From: Allolobophora icterica
Lineage: Eukaryota > Annelida > Clitellata > Crassiclitellata > Lumbricidae
DNA: 64,000 nucleotides
Direction: 5' to 3'
Assembly (NCBI GenBank): GCA_963556255.1
Contig: OY744604.1
Location: 19,758,982-19,822,981 of the forward strand
Shown here piece by piece: positions 13,387 to 25,686 of the stretch. How positions within the stretch are numbered: position 1 is the stretch's first letter; the number at the start of each line of letters is the position of its first letter. Both the position numbers and the translations under genes were made by a program. Under the pieces are notes generated by a model. That model did no database searches. It had not been told where the DNA came from and was given only the letters and a program-made list of their open reading frames with translations.

Positions 13387-15404
13387 GTGAAGAGTCATTC
13401 ATGAAGATAATAATATTCTGTCTATTGGTTAGCCAGATTTCTTAAGTTTATTTTCTGCGTCGCTGGGATACAGAATGAGGTGGGAGTACGTGGCTAATAA
13501 CATAACACTTTCATATTTTCCCAAGAGCTCTGAAAACTGCAATATCGTTAACGTTAGTTTTTGATATCGGTTAGAATGGAAATGCGTTAAGCAAGCTGCC
13601 TCGGTACTATCTCAGTACATTACGGAAGTAAGCACGCAACATCCAATCACTCAACTGAAACGAATGTGGAAGTAAGATTGTTTACAGATAATATTTGTAA
13701 AATCTTTGAATGACCTGAAACAATCCACCTACAGATTGAACACACTTTCAACAAATTCCCAAAGCAATGAAACTAACATCACATCGTTACATCGCATGCC
13801 ATTTCATGTGTGTATGTTTCAGTCACAATTCTCGATAGCGAAGCCTATAAATTATATTTCGAATTTAAGTTCAATATAGATCTGGTTTTTTATTTGCAAT
13901 TTAAAATTAAAAGTCGCCTATCAACACTAACACGGAAAGCCTACTAACGAAGCACCAGTCTGGATTTAGCGAATGTCTGGTGACTATGCCAGAATGTGTC
14001 AGAAATGGCTGAGCGCTGGTCTGACTTTATGGAGCGTCTTGTAACGGTGACGAGCGCCTCCATAACCTAGAAGGTGGTACGTCTGAAAAGCTTGTCACGG
14101 AACGATCGAACTCTGGCTATATCACGGCTATGACTATTTTCCATTCGACAGTAGTGGACATATGTGAGCCGTAGGCCATTGGAAAACGGTCACATCCGGT
14201 TGACTTATTACACCCACCGGAAGCCATGGTACTACATGGTGATTATAGGTGTTGTGAAGGCCTTCGTAGCAAACCTAGGCCCAATGATAAAGCCTTGAGG
14301 GAGCGTTTTCATTTGTCCTCTTTCCTTCCCTTGGATTCGAATCCTGTGTCTGGCGCAGAAGGTCGTCTCTTCTCATGAACTGTAGTTTCACAATAACAGG
14401 TAAAAGCGTCCGGAGAAGGTACAGCAGGTACTTTCCGACGTGGGACCGGACGTAACAAAATCAACGCTTGGAACCCCGACTGTCTGCCATCACACTGTGC
14501 GGAGTGTACAAACATCCGGATGTGATTATAATCACCATACTTTGCTCGTCGGAAGGTTCCAAGTTCCAACGGTACTCTGCGATCAATCTGAAAATGGCAT
14601 TTTCAGAGCTACCTTAGTAATATCGTTCATTGAATATTTGTATGGGTCTATGTTCAAAGTTTGACGAACTTGAATATATTCGTCAGTTGTTTTATTTCCG
14701 GTTGGCTGTCATTGATTCCTGTTGACATTTCCTTTCCACTGCGACAATTCGGGGAAGGGAGGTAGGTAATTATTGGCGACGCGAGCTCGTCGCCCGTCGG
14801 CGTTGTGTTGGAAACTTCAAAGAGACAGAGGGATGCTGTGAAGGAGATCTGTCCCACGCTTGTCGTTGGCCGCTAGGTGAAGATCGTCGTTGAGAGCAGT
14901 CGTCTTCGTAGAGCTCTGTGTATAACGGCTCCAACGGTACGGAAACCGAGTTTCTTTGCGTTGTTAACGGGACAGTGTTAAGGCGCTATAGAAGTTACCG
15001 GATCTCTGATTCGTTCTCTTTGAGGCTTCTCGATGATAGCGATGGTGAATTTTCCAATCGACTGACGTTTTAAGGCGATTGACGTAGAAGTGAAGTGTAC
15101 ACAATAAACTGTGGAGAAAACTGTTTGTTGACTGAAACTGAACCTCTTTCGGCTGATGTCTTCGATTCTTTGGTGTTTCTTCCCGGTGGTTGACTGAGGA
15201 ATGCTCGTGAGGCTTCTTCCGCACGATTTCGTCGCCATCTCCTGATCTAGTGAGGTTGATATACTTATCAATTCACTCTCCTAGCGTAAGCCAGATTCTA
15301 CATTCTGGGGAAGAAGGTGATTAATTTCTAGACCACGAAATTTGAATATCTAACTGATAGCAGAGATAAATTCTCATTAATCTGTTCCAACTGCTGCTCG
15401 GTTG
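13387..15404 (+). other. Intron sequence, no confirmed gene
   Basis: Mostly unique. 14300-15300 is less AT-rich, with CGAC/GTCG words and AATAAA near 15105, and could be an old LTR-like segment, but I found no matching TG...CA ends or flanking duplication. Short frames on both strands at 14300-14660 show no recognisable domain. Confidence 0.35.
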
Positions 15405-15835
15405 TATCAATGTTTTAAGTGTTGATAATTGTTGCTATTCACCTTCAAGGTGAATGGAAGACCATTCCAAATGGAGGGCCCAGCTATAGAGAAAGCCCGG
15501 CGTTGCCTAATTGTGGATCGAGCCCGAGGGACTAAAAGTTCTCCCCCAGAAGAAGACCGAAGAGCACCCCGACCAACTGAATCAGAGACCTGGCGGCAGA
15601 GCTCACACAGATAGGCCGGGGCACAGCCTAAGAGACAGCGCCAAACCAGTACAACAACCCTATAGCAGATACGTTGCGGGACAGGGAGCCAATGCAGCAC
15701 ATCACGCATGTATGCAGAAATAGGGGCATATTCAGGGATGCCTCCAATGAGCCGAGCAGCTGACCGAAGAACCCGGTCGAGGCGGCCCAATGAAAGCTAT
15801 CCAATTTTAGTTGCACTGATGTGTTTAATGATAAT
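15405..15835 (-). mobile_element. LINE C-terminal fragment, antisense
   Basis: The minus frame 15790-15407 reads RLDRVLRSAARLIGGIP, YMRDVLHWLPVPQRICYRV, LVPRARSTIRQRRAFSIAGP and SIWNGLPFTLK: the standard order of a CR1/L2-like LINE C-terminus (ARLI, LHWLP, VPR, FS..GPS.WN.LP). Open for 127 codons; 5' truncated. Confidence 0.8.
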
Positions 15836-15849
15836 AGAATTTACCCATT

Positions 15850-16282
<433 letters not shown>

Positions 16283-16339
16283 CATAGCAGTAAGGAAGAA
16301 GGAGGAGAAAACGTGTGACTTGTTCGAATTATATTGCGC

Positions 16340-16875
16340 AATCTGTTAGAATGTCTTCACATAGGAGTACACTCTTACCACTTAGATCCGGTCCCGACTT
16401 GTTGAGATGCAAGAATCGAATCAAGAACATTTAGCGGCTACACAGGAGCAACTAGCGGTTGCTCATGAACAAATGAGCACTGACCAAGTGGAAACTACGG
16501 AGACTAGACAGATCTTGGAGGAGGTAAGGTCAAGGCTAGACCGCCTGAAAATGTCGCCAACGTTACAAGTGATTGCGGAACTCGGTTCGAATTGTGGTTC
16601 CAACTTAATTAGGGCTCAGTAACCGCGCCTAAAACACTCGGCCAAACATATCCTGGTACCTGAGAAGTGAGAGATTAGGCGCCAAGGCCAGTGTGGACTA
16701 TCGTGAGCAAAGCTCCCGAGTTCGCTGGTCAGAATCCTCAACTAGGGAAATGAACCCTGACTGCTTGGCTGCCCGTCGCGCTTCCTTTTATCCGATTGCT
16801 CTGCAATCACGCGCAAACCCTCACGACAATGAATCGCTACTGGCGACATCTGTGGAGGCGAACGCGACAAACAGT
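16340..16875 (+). mobile_element. Gag-like interspersed repeat, copy 1
   Basis: The frame at 16407-16622 begins MQESNQEHLAATQEQLAVAH and ends LGSNCGSNLIRAQ. After a stop the reading continues as SVDYREQSSRVRWSES and TSVEANATNS. The same protein order, with roughly half the residues identical, is seen on the minus strand at 63020-63640, so the repeat family probably coded for a coiled-coil Gag-type protein. Homology stops at GCGACAA (about 16870), exactly beside a decayed copy of exon 4 of the CARD gene. Confidence 0.6.
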
Positions 16876-16877
16876 AG

Positions 16878-17016
16878 GTTGCATGAGAGAGAGAGAGAGC
16901 CTTTACACGCCGAAGCCATCAGGGAAAATAAATGGACGCGACGTCATCTGTTTTGCATTGCGTGCATTGCCAGTCACAAAAAATGGACGAATAGCCAGTC
17001 AAGAAGGAAATAACAG
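16878..17016 (+). pseudogene. Decayed third copy of the short TQT linker exon
   Basis: After an acceptor-like ACAGTAG, the reading ESLYTPKPSGKINGRD matches exon 4 (ESLHIPKLFGKKYSRD) and the 19350 exon (ESSNTPKPLGKIYGCD). The TQT motif is gone, replaced by about 27 extra bases that include a partial duplication of AAATGGACG. The donor-like ACAG/GTTTTG at 17016 and the following intron still align with 19454 onward. The 139-nt length would shift the frame (phase 1 in, phase 2 out), so inclusion would break the protein. A gag-like repeat abuts its 5' side. Confidence 0.55.
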
Positions 17017-17500
17017 GTTTTGAACAATGAGTTTCTCAAGCTGCTATTGATTAACTATATCACTTATTAAATTTCTTATAAACCATTCCTCAAAACGAAT
17101 TATCCATGGCTGACCATGCGAACTTCTTATGCAAGTCATTCTTCCGTTTTATATCAGAACATCAGTACAGCTATTTAATCCCCACTTTAATGTAAAGCTC
17201 TAGGATTACTGCAACGCCGTCCTAGTAGGCCTGCGTCAAAACACACCAGATCCAGCCCAAAAGTCCTTGATCGTCTGTTCTTACTCGTTGTGGGCCAGAA
17301 ACGAAGGCTCGGAGTGCTCTAGCGTGGTCCTGTCCTCCATCGCACAGAGGGAAGTGCCCAAACATCCGGAGTCCTTCTCTTTCGATCATCTCCGACACTA
17401 TAGGGTCCGTCGCGTGTGCCTGAAGATTTATTTCTGCATTGGTAGTGCACCGTATGCAGAACATGGAAGTTGAAATATTCTTTGTAGGCAGTATTTATTG
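17017..17500. other. No gene seen
   Basis: The first 90 bp align with the intron after 19454 (part of the exon triplication). The rest has short frames on both strands without a recognisable domain. Confidence 0.35.
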
Positions 17501-18950
17501 AAAGGCATCCGGTTTTTGCTGTAGGGTCACCGTAGCGTCCAGATCTCAGCCAATAAAAGCACAGGTAGTATGTAAGATTGTAGCAGGCGAATTTTTGTGT
17601 AACCGAACAATCGTACTACATATGCCACGATTAATGCTGTTTCAACAGTCGCTGTAACTTGCTATTCGCCGTCGGACCTCAGGCTCGTTGTTGGTCAACA
17701 CTCCTCAGTTCCACAGTGTTTCTCAGAACGTGTATGCGATCCAAAATCGCAGAAGGTGCATGCCTCCGATGTCTGTATCTTGGTTTTGGACCAGTTGATC
17801 TCTATTTCAAACTATATTTCCATCACCAAGACCAAGGTATTCACAATGTTCAAAAGAAGAGTCACATCATCGGCAAAGTCCCAGTCAGACAGTTTTTCTA
17901 ACCAGGGCATAGCCAGGCCAGTCATACAAGTAACCAGTGCAGAGGGCGATTTATGGAGAGCGCGGTAGCGCGAGCTTATATGGTCACCATAAATTATAAG
18001 ATCGCGCTACCGCGCGTGCCATAAATCGCCCCCAGGCACTATTATATTTGTCTATAGTCAGGAGATCAGATGGGCGAAGCCCCGGAAGCTGAACGCTTTT
18101 TGACACTTGTAAAGCAAATTTTAACATTTCAGTGAATTTAGCGAATTTATATTTCAGGATATAACAAATATGCCCGAACAAATTCTGGACAGGGCAAAAA
18201 TTCTGGCAGGGCATTGACCAGGGCAAAGGCTTTTTACCAGGACATTTGCCCTGTCGCGCCCTGGTGTAGCGCCGCCCCTGCAAAGTCCAGGTTCGAGAAC
18301 ATTTTCTGTCAAATAAATGCGTGTGCGTATCCTTCGGCAACAGTTTGCTTTATGATCCATTGGCGGAAAGAACAAAGGAAATTTGGAAGCCCTGTAAATC
18401 GTGGTCCACTTTGAGCGCTAAACCAATCAGAAGTCACACCATCAATACGTACAGCGCTCATTATTTGGGTGTATAGTTCTGATAAGTTTCAAACTCTTTC
18501 AGGGATACCAAAACGAAGGGCCAATTTTCAGAACGATGTGCTGTTAACAGAATCAAAACCCGTCTTCAGCTCTATATAACCAATCCACAATGGTTGCTAC
18601 TTGCTGGTATTCCCTTCTTGATTAAATCCGGCTATATAGTGTGCAAATACGATCCACAGTGTAACTAACAGGTGTGAAGCCGTCCTGAATTCCTGATCTA
18701 CCCGTCATAGATGTTAATGGCGATCCTTGACATGCGTTATGAGAACACTTGCATGGCCGTCCCAGGCACAGATTTGATAACAATGCAGCGGCAGTTCTTA
18801 AAATCCAAGTGTCTTCCTTTGCCATTCTAAAACGAAAGGATGATGCGTTGGTCCAATTAGCACACGTGGAAACGGTATGCCAGATGCGTTTGAATTACGC
18901 GATTCAAGGTGATTCTTGGCATCCTCTATGCCTTGAACATTTGTAAAGTT
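17500..18950 (-). mobile_element. LINE RT remnant, antisense, split by a hAT MITE
   Basis: With 17882-18280 removed, the minus strand reads NLDFADDVTLLLN across the junction, an RT motif C. Upstream on the minus strand, 18825-18622 gives TGRSGIQDGFTPVSYTVDRI, a worn QxGFRxGRSTxDxI block. Many stops and frameshifts. Confidence 0.6.
17882..18280 (+). mobile_element. hAT MITE with palindromic core, copy B, TSD CAAAGTCC
   Basis: Perfect target duplication CAAAGTCC at 17874-17881 and 18281-18288. Starts CAGTCAGACAG, ends GCGCCGCCCCTG. Core palindrome GAGCGCGGTAGCGCGAGC / GATCGCGCTACCGCGC near 17957-18015. Inserted in the RT catalytic motif of an older LINE. Confidence 0.9.
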
Positions 18951-19349
18951 TGTGTACTGCAGCTGCTACTTCTTGTTTTGATGGAGGGAAGTAGTCAATC
19001 GAATGCTATTCTAGATTGATGGTGAAGGAAGGTTACAACTTTTTAAAGTAGAGGATTTGAATTAGAGGTTTAGTGCGGAAAGTTAATAATTATTTATAAT
19101 TTCGAATAGGCCTACTGCACCGTTGACACTTATCTGTGCTACAATGGGTGCCTGTAATTATGTCGCAGGAAGACCACCGTTTATTTCAAAATACGTCAAG
19201 AAAATCTCTTTGCAAGACTCTTTTGAGAGCACTCTTAACCAGGGTCCAGTGCTATGCTCTATTGTCTTTCTATAAAATGGCATAATCAGAGAAGGTGTTC
19301 ATAAAGAGTTTAGTAGTATTGTTCGTTCAGTGTTTGTATTTGTTCATAG
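18951..19349 (+). other. Intron sequence upstream of the duplicated linker exon
   Basis: 19240-19349 aligns with 13200-13311 (GCTCT.TTGTCTTTCT ... TTTGTATTTGT), the intron upstream of exon 4, confirming that the duplication includes intron flank. No other feature. Confidence 0.55.
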
Positions 19350-19454
19350 GGTGGATGCAAGAGAGCTCTAACACACCGAAACCCTTAGGCAAAATATATG
19401 GATGCGATGCATCCACACAAACAGAAGATGAGTCATTCATGAAGAAAACTACAG
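19350..19454 (+). CDS. Exon 5 of the multi-CARD gene: duplicated TQT linker
   Basis: A 105-nt phase 1-1 exon (acceptor TTGTTCATAG, donor TACAG/GTTCGG) encoding GWMQESSNTPKPLGKIYGCD, then ASTQTEDESFMKKTTG. A clear paralogue of the exon at 13312-13386. It has lost the GT donor at the equivalent place (CAGAAG instead of CAGGTG) and uses a site 30 nt further on, so EDESFMKKTT became coding. It keeps the TQT core followed by acidic residues, a better LC8-ligand look than exon 4. The role is inferred only from position between the TRADD-N-like domain and the coiled coil. Confidence 0.6.
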
Positions 19455-19983
19455 GTTCGGTACAGAATTGACCATTCTGAGACTGATTTATTATGCCGTT
19501 TGTTGAATTTCTTATGAAGTGTTTGTCAACCCGAATTAGTTTCTAATGACTGAGCTACAACACAACGCTTGAAAGACAATATAAAATCAAGCACGCAGTA
19601 GTTTCAAAATATAACGGAGGTTTTCTTACTTACTGCTTCAATTTCTGCTCACTTCAGTCATTTCCATCAATAGGGTAGGCAAAAGAAATGGACTATAATA
19701 ATTAAAAGCACAGCATATCCCTGTGTCGACGACGAATCTTATAAGTAGAAATTGATCTTTACATAAAAACCGAAATGAAATAATCGACTTGGAATTTGAT
19801 TGGAAATAATAGATATATTTTTACACGATATACACAATACTTACTTATAAACATGAACGCACATTCCCAGTGTCAAAGCACCGACGGAGAACCATCCAAG
19901 GTTGACCAAGTGCAGATCATTCTTCTGTTTCACATAAAAGATCAGCACTGCTATCTAATCTATTGCATTCTTGTAATGCGTTA

Positions 19984-20250
19984 GGGTACTGAAATATGCG
20001 GACGATAGTTAACTCATGATACCTGAATCAAATGAAGATACGTTGATAATGGAGCGAGTACACGTAGCAACATGGGCAGACAGTTGTAACCTTAAAATTT
20101 AATTCAATCACAGTAAGACTAACGAAATACTAAACACTTACGAAATACTAAAAAGGAAGGGCGAGGGGGCGGATTGTATTGCCTGCATTTATCCCTAGTG
20201 TAAAAGAGTGGAAAACGTAAACGTTTTTACGTTGGCATGAGGGGAGACCA
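19984..20250 (+). mobile_element. LINE RT fragment
   Basis: Reads VLKYADDS-stop-LMIPESNEDTLIMERVHVATWADSCNLK, an RT motif C/D segment (YADD, then WA..CNL), of the same family as the antisense LINE at 39645-41035. Short, with a stop after YADDS. The 111-codon frame at 20237-20569 follows it without recognisable domains. Confidence 0.6.
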
Positions 20251-20569
20251 GAACCAAATGGTCACTTCCCTCGAGACAATAGCTAAATCAACGGTCAGCT
20301 TGTATCCGAAAAATTTACGGATACCTCTCTGCGTCATATCACGCGTTCTGGTGCAGTTTGTAAGCTTGCGTGGAAACTTGCTAGAAGGTACCGCGAATCA
20401 GAAAAAGATTACACCATCTGACGGAACTCAACAGAAGACTGAAGATCGGGTTATGCGCCTCGAAATATCAACTGATGAAGTACCAAATAACTCTGACGCT
20501 ATGCGCTTTGACAAATGCAATATACTATTCAGCTGTGCATCATACTCTTTTCTAGACGACAATTTGTAG

Positions 20570-21549
20570 CTGTTTCCCATAATTCTAATCGCTGATAGAA
20601 TTCCTGTCCTCTCATAACTTGGAAAATAGCTTATAAAATTTATAGGAATAGAAACTTCCGAAATCTTTTCAAAAAAGCATCTATTTCGCAACTCATGACA
20701 TTGCTCATCATTTGACCTTTTAACCCAGTTCAGTCCTTTCTCTGTCTTGTCAAAACATCTCTCCTTCTGAGTGATATTTGTCTCACGACAGTATCACTAC
20801 TTTTTGGATTCTTTCCATTATAAGCCGCTTACCATTTCACCAGTGACTGCCCATGTAAAATGCTTAATTGTTTAACCTTAAAACTGACATCATTAATTTG
20901 CCACTGTATTCAAACTTGCTTGATGTTTAAATAAATTCAACTCATCCGAAATCCCGAAGAAACTCATTCCTACCTTTATCTATAAATCTGCAACATGCTC
21001 TTCCCTCCTGTGGTGCAAGTCATATATTTACCAGTCATTGTGGAATTTTTCTAATTTTTCTCAGCAGTCATATCCATGCATAACAGATAGCCTACATAAG
21101 AGAAAAAATGGTAAAAAAGTGTAAAAGTGGAAACTCTGTAAAAGTGGAAACACTTTCCCACAACCTATGGCGATGCATATTTTTCTTATTGACTTTAAAA
21201 ATGTACTCACAAGTTTAGGCTACTCTCTCAGTCTCTGCCTGTCTTTGTATGTCTTTATGACACTATGCCTCTCTCTCTAACCGGTGATATTAATAGATTA
21301 TCTAATCTCATTTTTGTCCAAACATTTTAACTGCCATTTTTTATTAAACTTACCAAAGTAGGAACAATTTTAAAACAACACAATTCAAAAAACACAGAAG
21401 AACAGGTGAGCTCGTCGACGATTAAATGGGAGTTCAATTCAGCTCAGTTGAAGTCAATACTCTCGACTGATTTTTCTGGATAATTATTCCATCTTTTGAT
21501 CGAATAATGTGAAAGTAATTAAATAATTCTGCATTTTTGTTATTTATAG
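20570..21549 (+). other. Intron; 21120-21549 duplicated at 30.4-33.9 kb
   Basis: No exon seen. From about 21121 (AAAGTGGAAA) through the acceptor at 21549 the sequence aligns piecewise with 30378-30800, 31764-31810 and 33860-33902. Confidence 0.5.
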
Positions 21550-21654
21550 CTGTGTACGAGGAATTTTCCGATCTGAAACAGAAATTAGAACAAATACAGG
21601 AAGAGAAAAAATGGCTGATCAAACTATGCATAGGAGAACACCAAACACAGACAG
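21550..21654 (+). CDS. Exon 6 of the multi-CARD gene: coiled coil
   Basis: A 105-nt phase 1-1 exon (acceptor TTTGTTATTTATAG, donor GACAG/GTATAA) encoding about 35 residues: AVYEEFSDLKQKLEQIQEEK, then KWLIKLCIGEHQTQTG. The F-x(3)-L-x(3)-L-x(3)-I spacing and high E/K/Q content indicate an amphipathic helix, probably a short coiled coil for oligomerisation. It ends with another QTQT motif. Its duplicate is at 33903-33998. Exon status rests on splice sites, matching phase and that paralogue. Confidence 0.65.
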
Positions 21655-22783
21655 GTATAAGTTTAATTCATCGCCTGTTTATGGTTTATAGTGTATTTCG
21701 AAGTTTATTAGACAGGTAAAACATACTTAAACTTTAATAATCTAAATTTGTGATTAGCCTTCATCACTAAATGCAATATTTAACTTAGTTTCAGTAATTC
21801 TATATATGTCATTCGGGGCATTTAGTCAGAATGGCAAATATTAGCATTGCCGTAACAGAACTACGCATTTATTTAAGTGAGTTGCAGTGTTTTAGCTAAC
21901 ACACATTGAACAGTCAACGAATTTAAAAAATGAATGATCGAAGATCGAATTAGTATCCAGTCGGAGCAACTCTATGGTCGGAATGGTTGAGTTGCGAATA
22001 ACTAGTTGAAATAAAATAGAAAGTTAGAACGTTATTATTGTATAAATAATTAATAGTAAGCCATAACATTCACAAGCATTAATAGCTAAAGTTTAAGCTT
22101 GACCATTTAACTTCCAGAAATGCGTACAATAAGAAGTCTTTAAAATTTAAGGTTGTGCTGTTTGTCTTATTACCTTAAAAATTATGGAATCCAAAATAAG
22201 GATTTTAGGTCTCTTGGTAGAAGTAAAAACTAAAATGAAAATTTTGTTTTCAGGACAAATTTATTTCTTCATAAAGTCAACAAACTCATTGTAGTGATGT
22301 TCCTTTCCCCACCCAAAATGCCCTTATCTAGGTTCATTTGATGACAGTTTCATAAGGTTTAAATAGGGTTATTAAGTGTTGAATAATAAGGTTACGTCAT
22401 GTTTAATAGATTTGTGTAATTGACCAGCATCGTGACCAGCCAGATAAGATATAAATTTAGCTTAAGTTCGTGGTCATCTATTGTGGTTTGGTAGTATGAA
22501 CGTTACGGAGTCAGACCCCGGTGGGATTAGTTGAATGCAACGGACTGTAAAATTGTTGTATGCAGCGCGTGCGCACTAGGGACAGCTGGAACGGAGAAGA
22601 AGCAGTTAAATGCCGAGCGTTGATGGACGTGGAGTTCTGTCGTGAAGTTATACTCAATAATCTCCTGATCTGACGATACAGTGACTGTAGGTGAAAACGT
22701 GAAGAGGATCAGTAGGCCTAAAGTTAATCGATTATAATAGGGGCGAACTTTTCGATCGAGTGAAGAGACATTATACTCCTTAG
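21655..22783 (+). other. Intron; first 230 bp duplicated at 33999-34225
   Basis: 21655-21880 aligns with 33999-34225 (GTATAA, GGTAAAACATA, TTAGCCTTCA, CATTCGG, AACAGAACTACGCA). Beyond 21900 I see unique AT-rich DNA with no gene. Confidence 0.5.
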
Positions 22784-25686
22784 GACCCGTTTGAAAAATA
22801 TTATTGGGCGAATTTCTCACTTCCACTTAGTCAGTGAGTCCCTAGACATGAAATATCACTTAGGTGCTTTTCTGCCACAATGCCACAAATGACGCTATTT
22901 CCAAATTCATCTGTTTTTTAAGAGTATATGCACTTGTAATACCGATAATGTTACTAATTTCGGTATGTGGAATTCATTTCCGATATTGTTTTCGCCATTC
23001 GTGATCATCTTCACCTTGAGAGGTCACGGTCAAGGTAATTTTGTTACATCGACGATTTCGATTATACCTTGACCGAATTTAGCAGTAGAAACAGGTTTAA
23101 TATCTCTTCTCAACTAATTAATTCAATTAATTATTACTTGTTAAATTCGATACTGATATTTGTTTCTCTGCATGGGCCCTTTCCATTGGACCCGTATTCT
23201 GCTCCGGTGCCAGGGAAAACTGCTCCGAGGTTCTGGCCCAGATGACGCATTGATGAGTGTGCACTGTGCAGTGTTCGGGCCTGCCGTGATAGTCGGTGTT
23301 GAATGGCAGCCATTACTTCAGGGCTTTCACTGGTATGCTTACTGAAGATAACCTGATCCGGTCGCTTCAGTGGGAGATATTCTGGAACCACAAGGACAAA
23401 GCTGCATATTCTTTGCTGGCACAGTTGCAGGTACTGCAAATTACACTGGCTAAAAACCAACGTTGCCCCGAACAGTTTGAGTCCCTGATTGGACAAGTGG
23501 AGGAGTTGCATCAGGACTTCCGGGAATTTTAGAAGGAGTGTTAGTCGAAGTCTGAGCTCAGCCGATGGTTTGGAGTTTGGCTGCAATTGGTCCCCGTGAC
23601 TAAGAACTGTGTAGTATCCGAGAGAGAAGGAATCTACTTGCGGCTACTGTTGAGGATTCTATGACAATCTTATAGATCGTGTTATCTGGAACAAATCAAA
23701 GTGTTGGAGTTCGCACATCCTGAGCTCTACCGGCGCTTCTGTGTGGAACCGTGGGTTGCTCAGGATCGTTCAGGTTGGTTCTGCGCTGTGTGAGGTGACA
23801 TGAAGGTCGGGCAGACCATCCAATTTGTGTCGAAGGGTACTGGAGGTCACTTTGTGGTAGGAGCCACACACAATGCCTCTGCTGTGGCAGAGTTCGAGCT
23901 CTTGTTCCAGGAGATCGGGTCTTTCAACAGCCTGCTCATCATTCTCACCTCTAACCACCCCATGAGCCACACAGAATGTCATCTGCAGCATGCTTTGAGC
24001 ACCACTCGCCGTCTCACTTTTAAAATTAACGTGACTAAGCTGTTAGACTGTGCTAGAGCGGCAGATTTCAGACTCAGTTACAGTCAATGTACCCGTGCCT
24101 CTGCACAACCTGTTCACAAAGGTGGCTGTCTCTTAAAGAAGGGGAGCGCATGCGGTGTGCTGACTCAAAATCAGGCATCAACATTATTGGCATGAACAGA
24201 GACACACCCATCCCTCAGCAACTTGAAAAGTTCAGGGTTTCTCAGGAAAACAAGGGGAATATCCAGCTCCTAGTTAGAGATATTGTTTTCAATTGAGCCT
24301 ATGGCGATGTTACCATCATCGTCAGCTCTAATATTTCTGACGACGAAGTGCTTCCAGCAATAGCAACAGGAGGTGAAGAGATACCCGACCTGTTGAACTG
24401 GATCGAGGAGGCAGATGCCAGGCTGTTGGTGCATGTAGACTGGGCTGTTCGTGTGCAACAGTGCAAGAGAGTTGTCATAGTCTCCAACGACACAGAAAAT
24501 GTCACATTACTGCTACACTACACTCCATGTTTCCTAGACCTGGGGTTGCAGGAGATGTGGCAGCAGTATGGCACTGGTGAAAAGCGGCGCATGCTTCCAC
24601 TGCATCAAGCGGTTTATCAACTGGGAGCATCACTGGCCAAAACAATGATCAAGGGACATGTAACTGACCGGATATGACTGCATGAGCAAGGTGGGGTCTA
24701 AGCACGCAGCTATGGCCTGTGACCCAGTACAGTATCTGACAAACTTTGGAGGGACAGACACGTTGTTAAAGCAAGATGCAGCACTAGCAGAGAAGTACTT
24801 GGTACGTTTTTGGGCAGGGGCCAGGTCAACTACACCCTCTGAGACGTTCGACCAATTGAGATTAGAAAACTATATCAGCGTCAGTGTTGGAAGTGACGCT
24901 CTCCCTCCTACAAGCAGTGAGATCAGATGCCAGATTCAATGAGGAGCCTTCCTGGTGCACAGGGCATGCCAACTACTTGCGACACCCGACGAACACGATT
25001 CAAGACTAAAACCATTAGACTAATGATTAGAGCATGGATGGGAGAAACACTTCGGTGCACTGCTCCCATCAAGATGTCTGAATCCCTTGTCACGGAGTCT
25101 GCTCACAATATGCAAGTGTGCACGCAAGTGCGACACCCGACGCTGTGGTTGCCGTTCTGCTGCAGTCTTGTGTGTCATATTCTGCCATGAAAAGCCAGAA
25201 AAATCGTTATGTAGAAACCTACAACGCAAAGATTAACTTCCTTACGCACATTCAAGACAATCTTACTTAACATTTTTTAGGCAATCCTAATTGATGTATT
25301 GAAAAATGACAGGATACAATATCGGTGACCGGTCAATTCGGCGTATATATGGTCAATTTGGTATCAGTATCGAATTTAACAAGTCATAATTAATTGAATT
25401 AATTAGTTGAGAATAGATATTAAACCTGTTTCTACTGGTAAATTTGGCGAAATTTAGTTATGTTAAAATTTGTTGAATTAATTAGTTGAATTAGAGATAT
25501 TGCACCTGTTTCTACTGCTACATTCGGCTAAGTTATAATCGAAATCGTCGATGTAACAAAATTACCTTGATCGTGACCTTTCAATGTGAAGATGACATTG
25601 TGGCAGAAAAGCGCCTAGGTGATTTTTCATGTCATTAGGGACCCATTGATTAAGTAGAAGTGAGAAATTTCCCCAAAACCATTTTG
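22784..25686 (+). mobile_element. DNA transposon with TIRs of about 0.3-0.4 kb carrying a broken gene
   Basis: Left 22784-23157 and right 25365-25686 are inverted repeats: GGACCCGTTTG at 22784 opposes CAAACGGGTCC ending 25686. GCTTTTCTGCCACAATG, TACCTTGACCG, TAGAAACAGGTTTAATATCT and TTAAATTCGATACTGAT are also shared. The right TIR has an internal duplication of about 80 bp (25388-25453 and 25470-25535). I could not define a target duplication. The cargo is the pseudogene at 23160-25195. Confidence 0.7.
23160..25195 (+). pseudogene. Broken member of a high-copy uncharacterised gene family (PIN-like core)
   Basis: Pieces in order: FCVEPWVAQDRSGWFC, then MKVGQTIQFVSKGTGGHFVV, AVAEFELLFQEIGS, SNHPMSHTECHLQHALSTTR, then (after a large internal deletion and frame changes near 24050-24190) INIIGMNRDTPIPQQLEKF, LLNWIEEADARLLVHVDWAV, CKRVVIVSNDTENVTLLLHY, YGTGEKRRMLPLHQAV, ASLAKTMIKGHVTD, KHAAMACDPVQYLTNFGGTD, AEKYLVRFWAGAR and ETFDQLRLENY. 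I recognise this order from memory as a repetitive, uncharacterised metazoan family whose SNDT-D core recalls PIN/FEN-type nucleases and which normally ends in a cysteine-rich tail. Stops at 23532, 23791, 24294, 24676 and elsewhere make it dead. Its position inside inverted repeats suggests it is the transposon's own gene. Confidence 0.55.

Noticed and set aside
14309..14664. Frames of 74-86 codons on both strands
   Set aside because: Overlapping frames on both strands without domain, splice context or paralogue; chance openness in a less AT-rich stretch is enough.
20237..20569. 110-codon plus-strand frame in intron 5
   Set aside because: Follows a dead LINE RT fragment, has no donor in phase 1, and no domain recognised.
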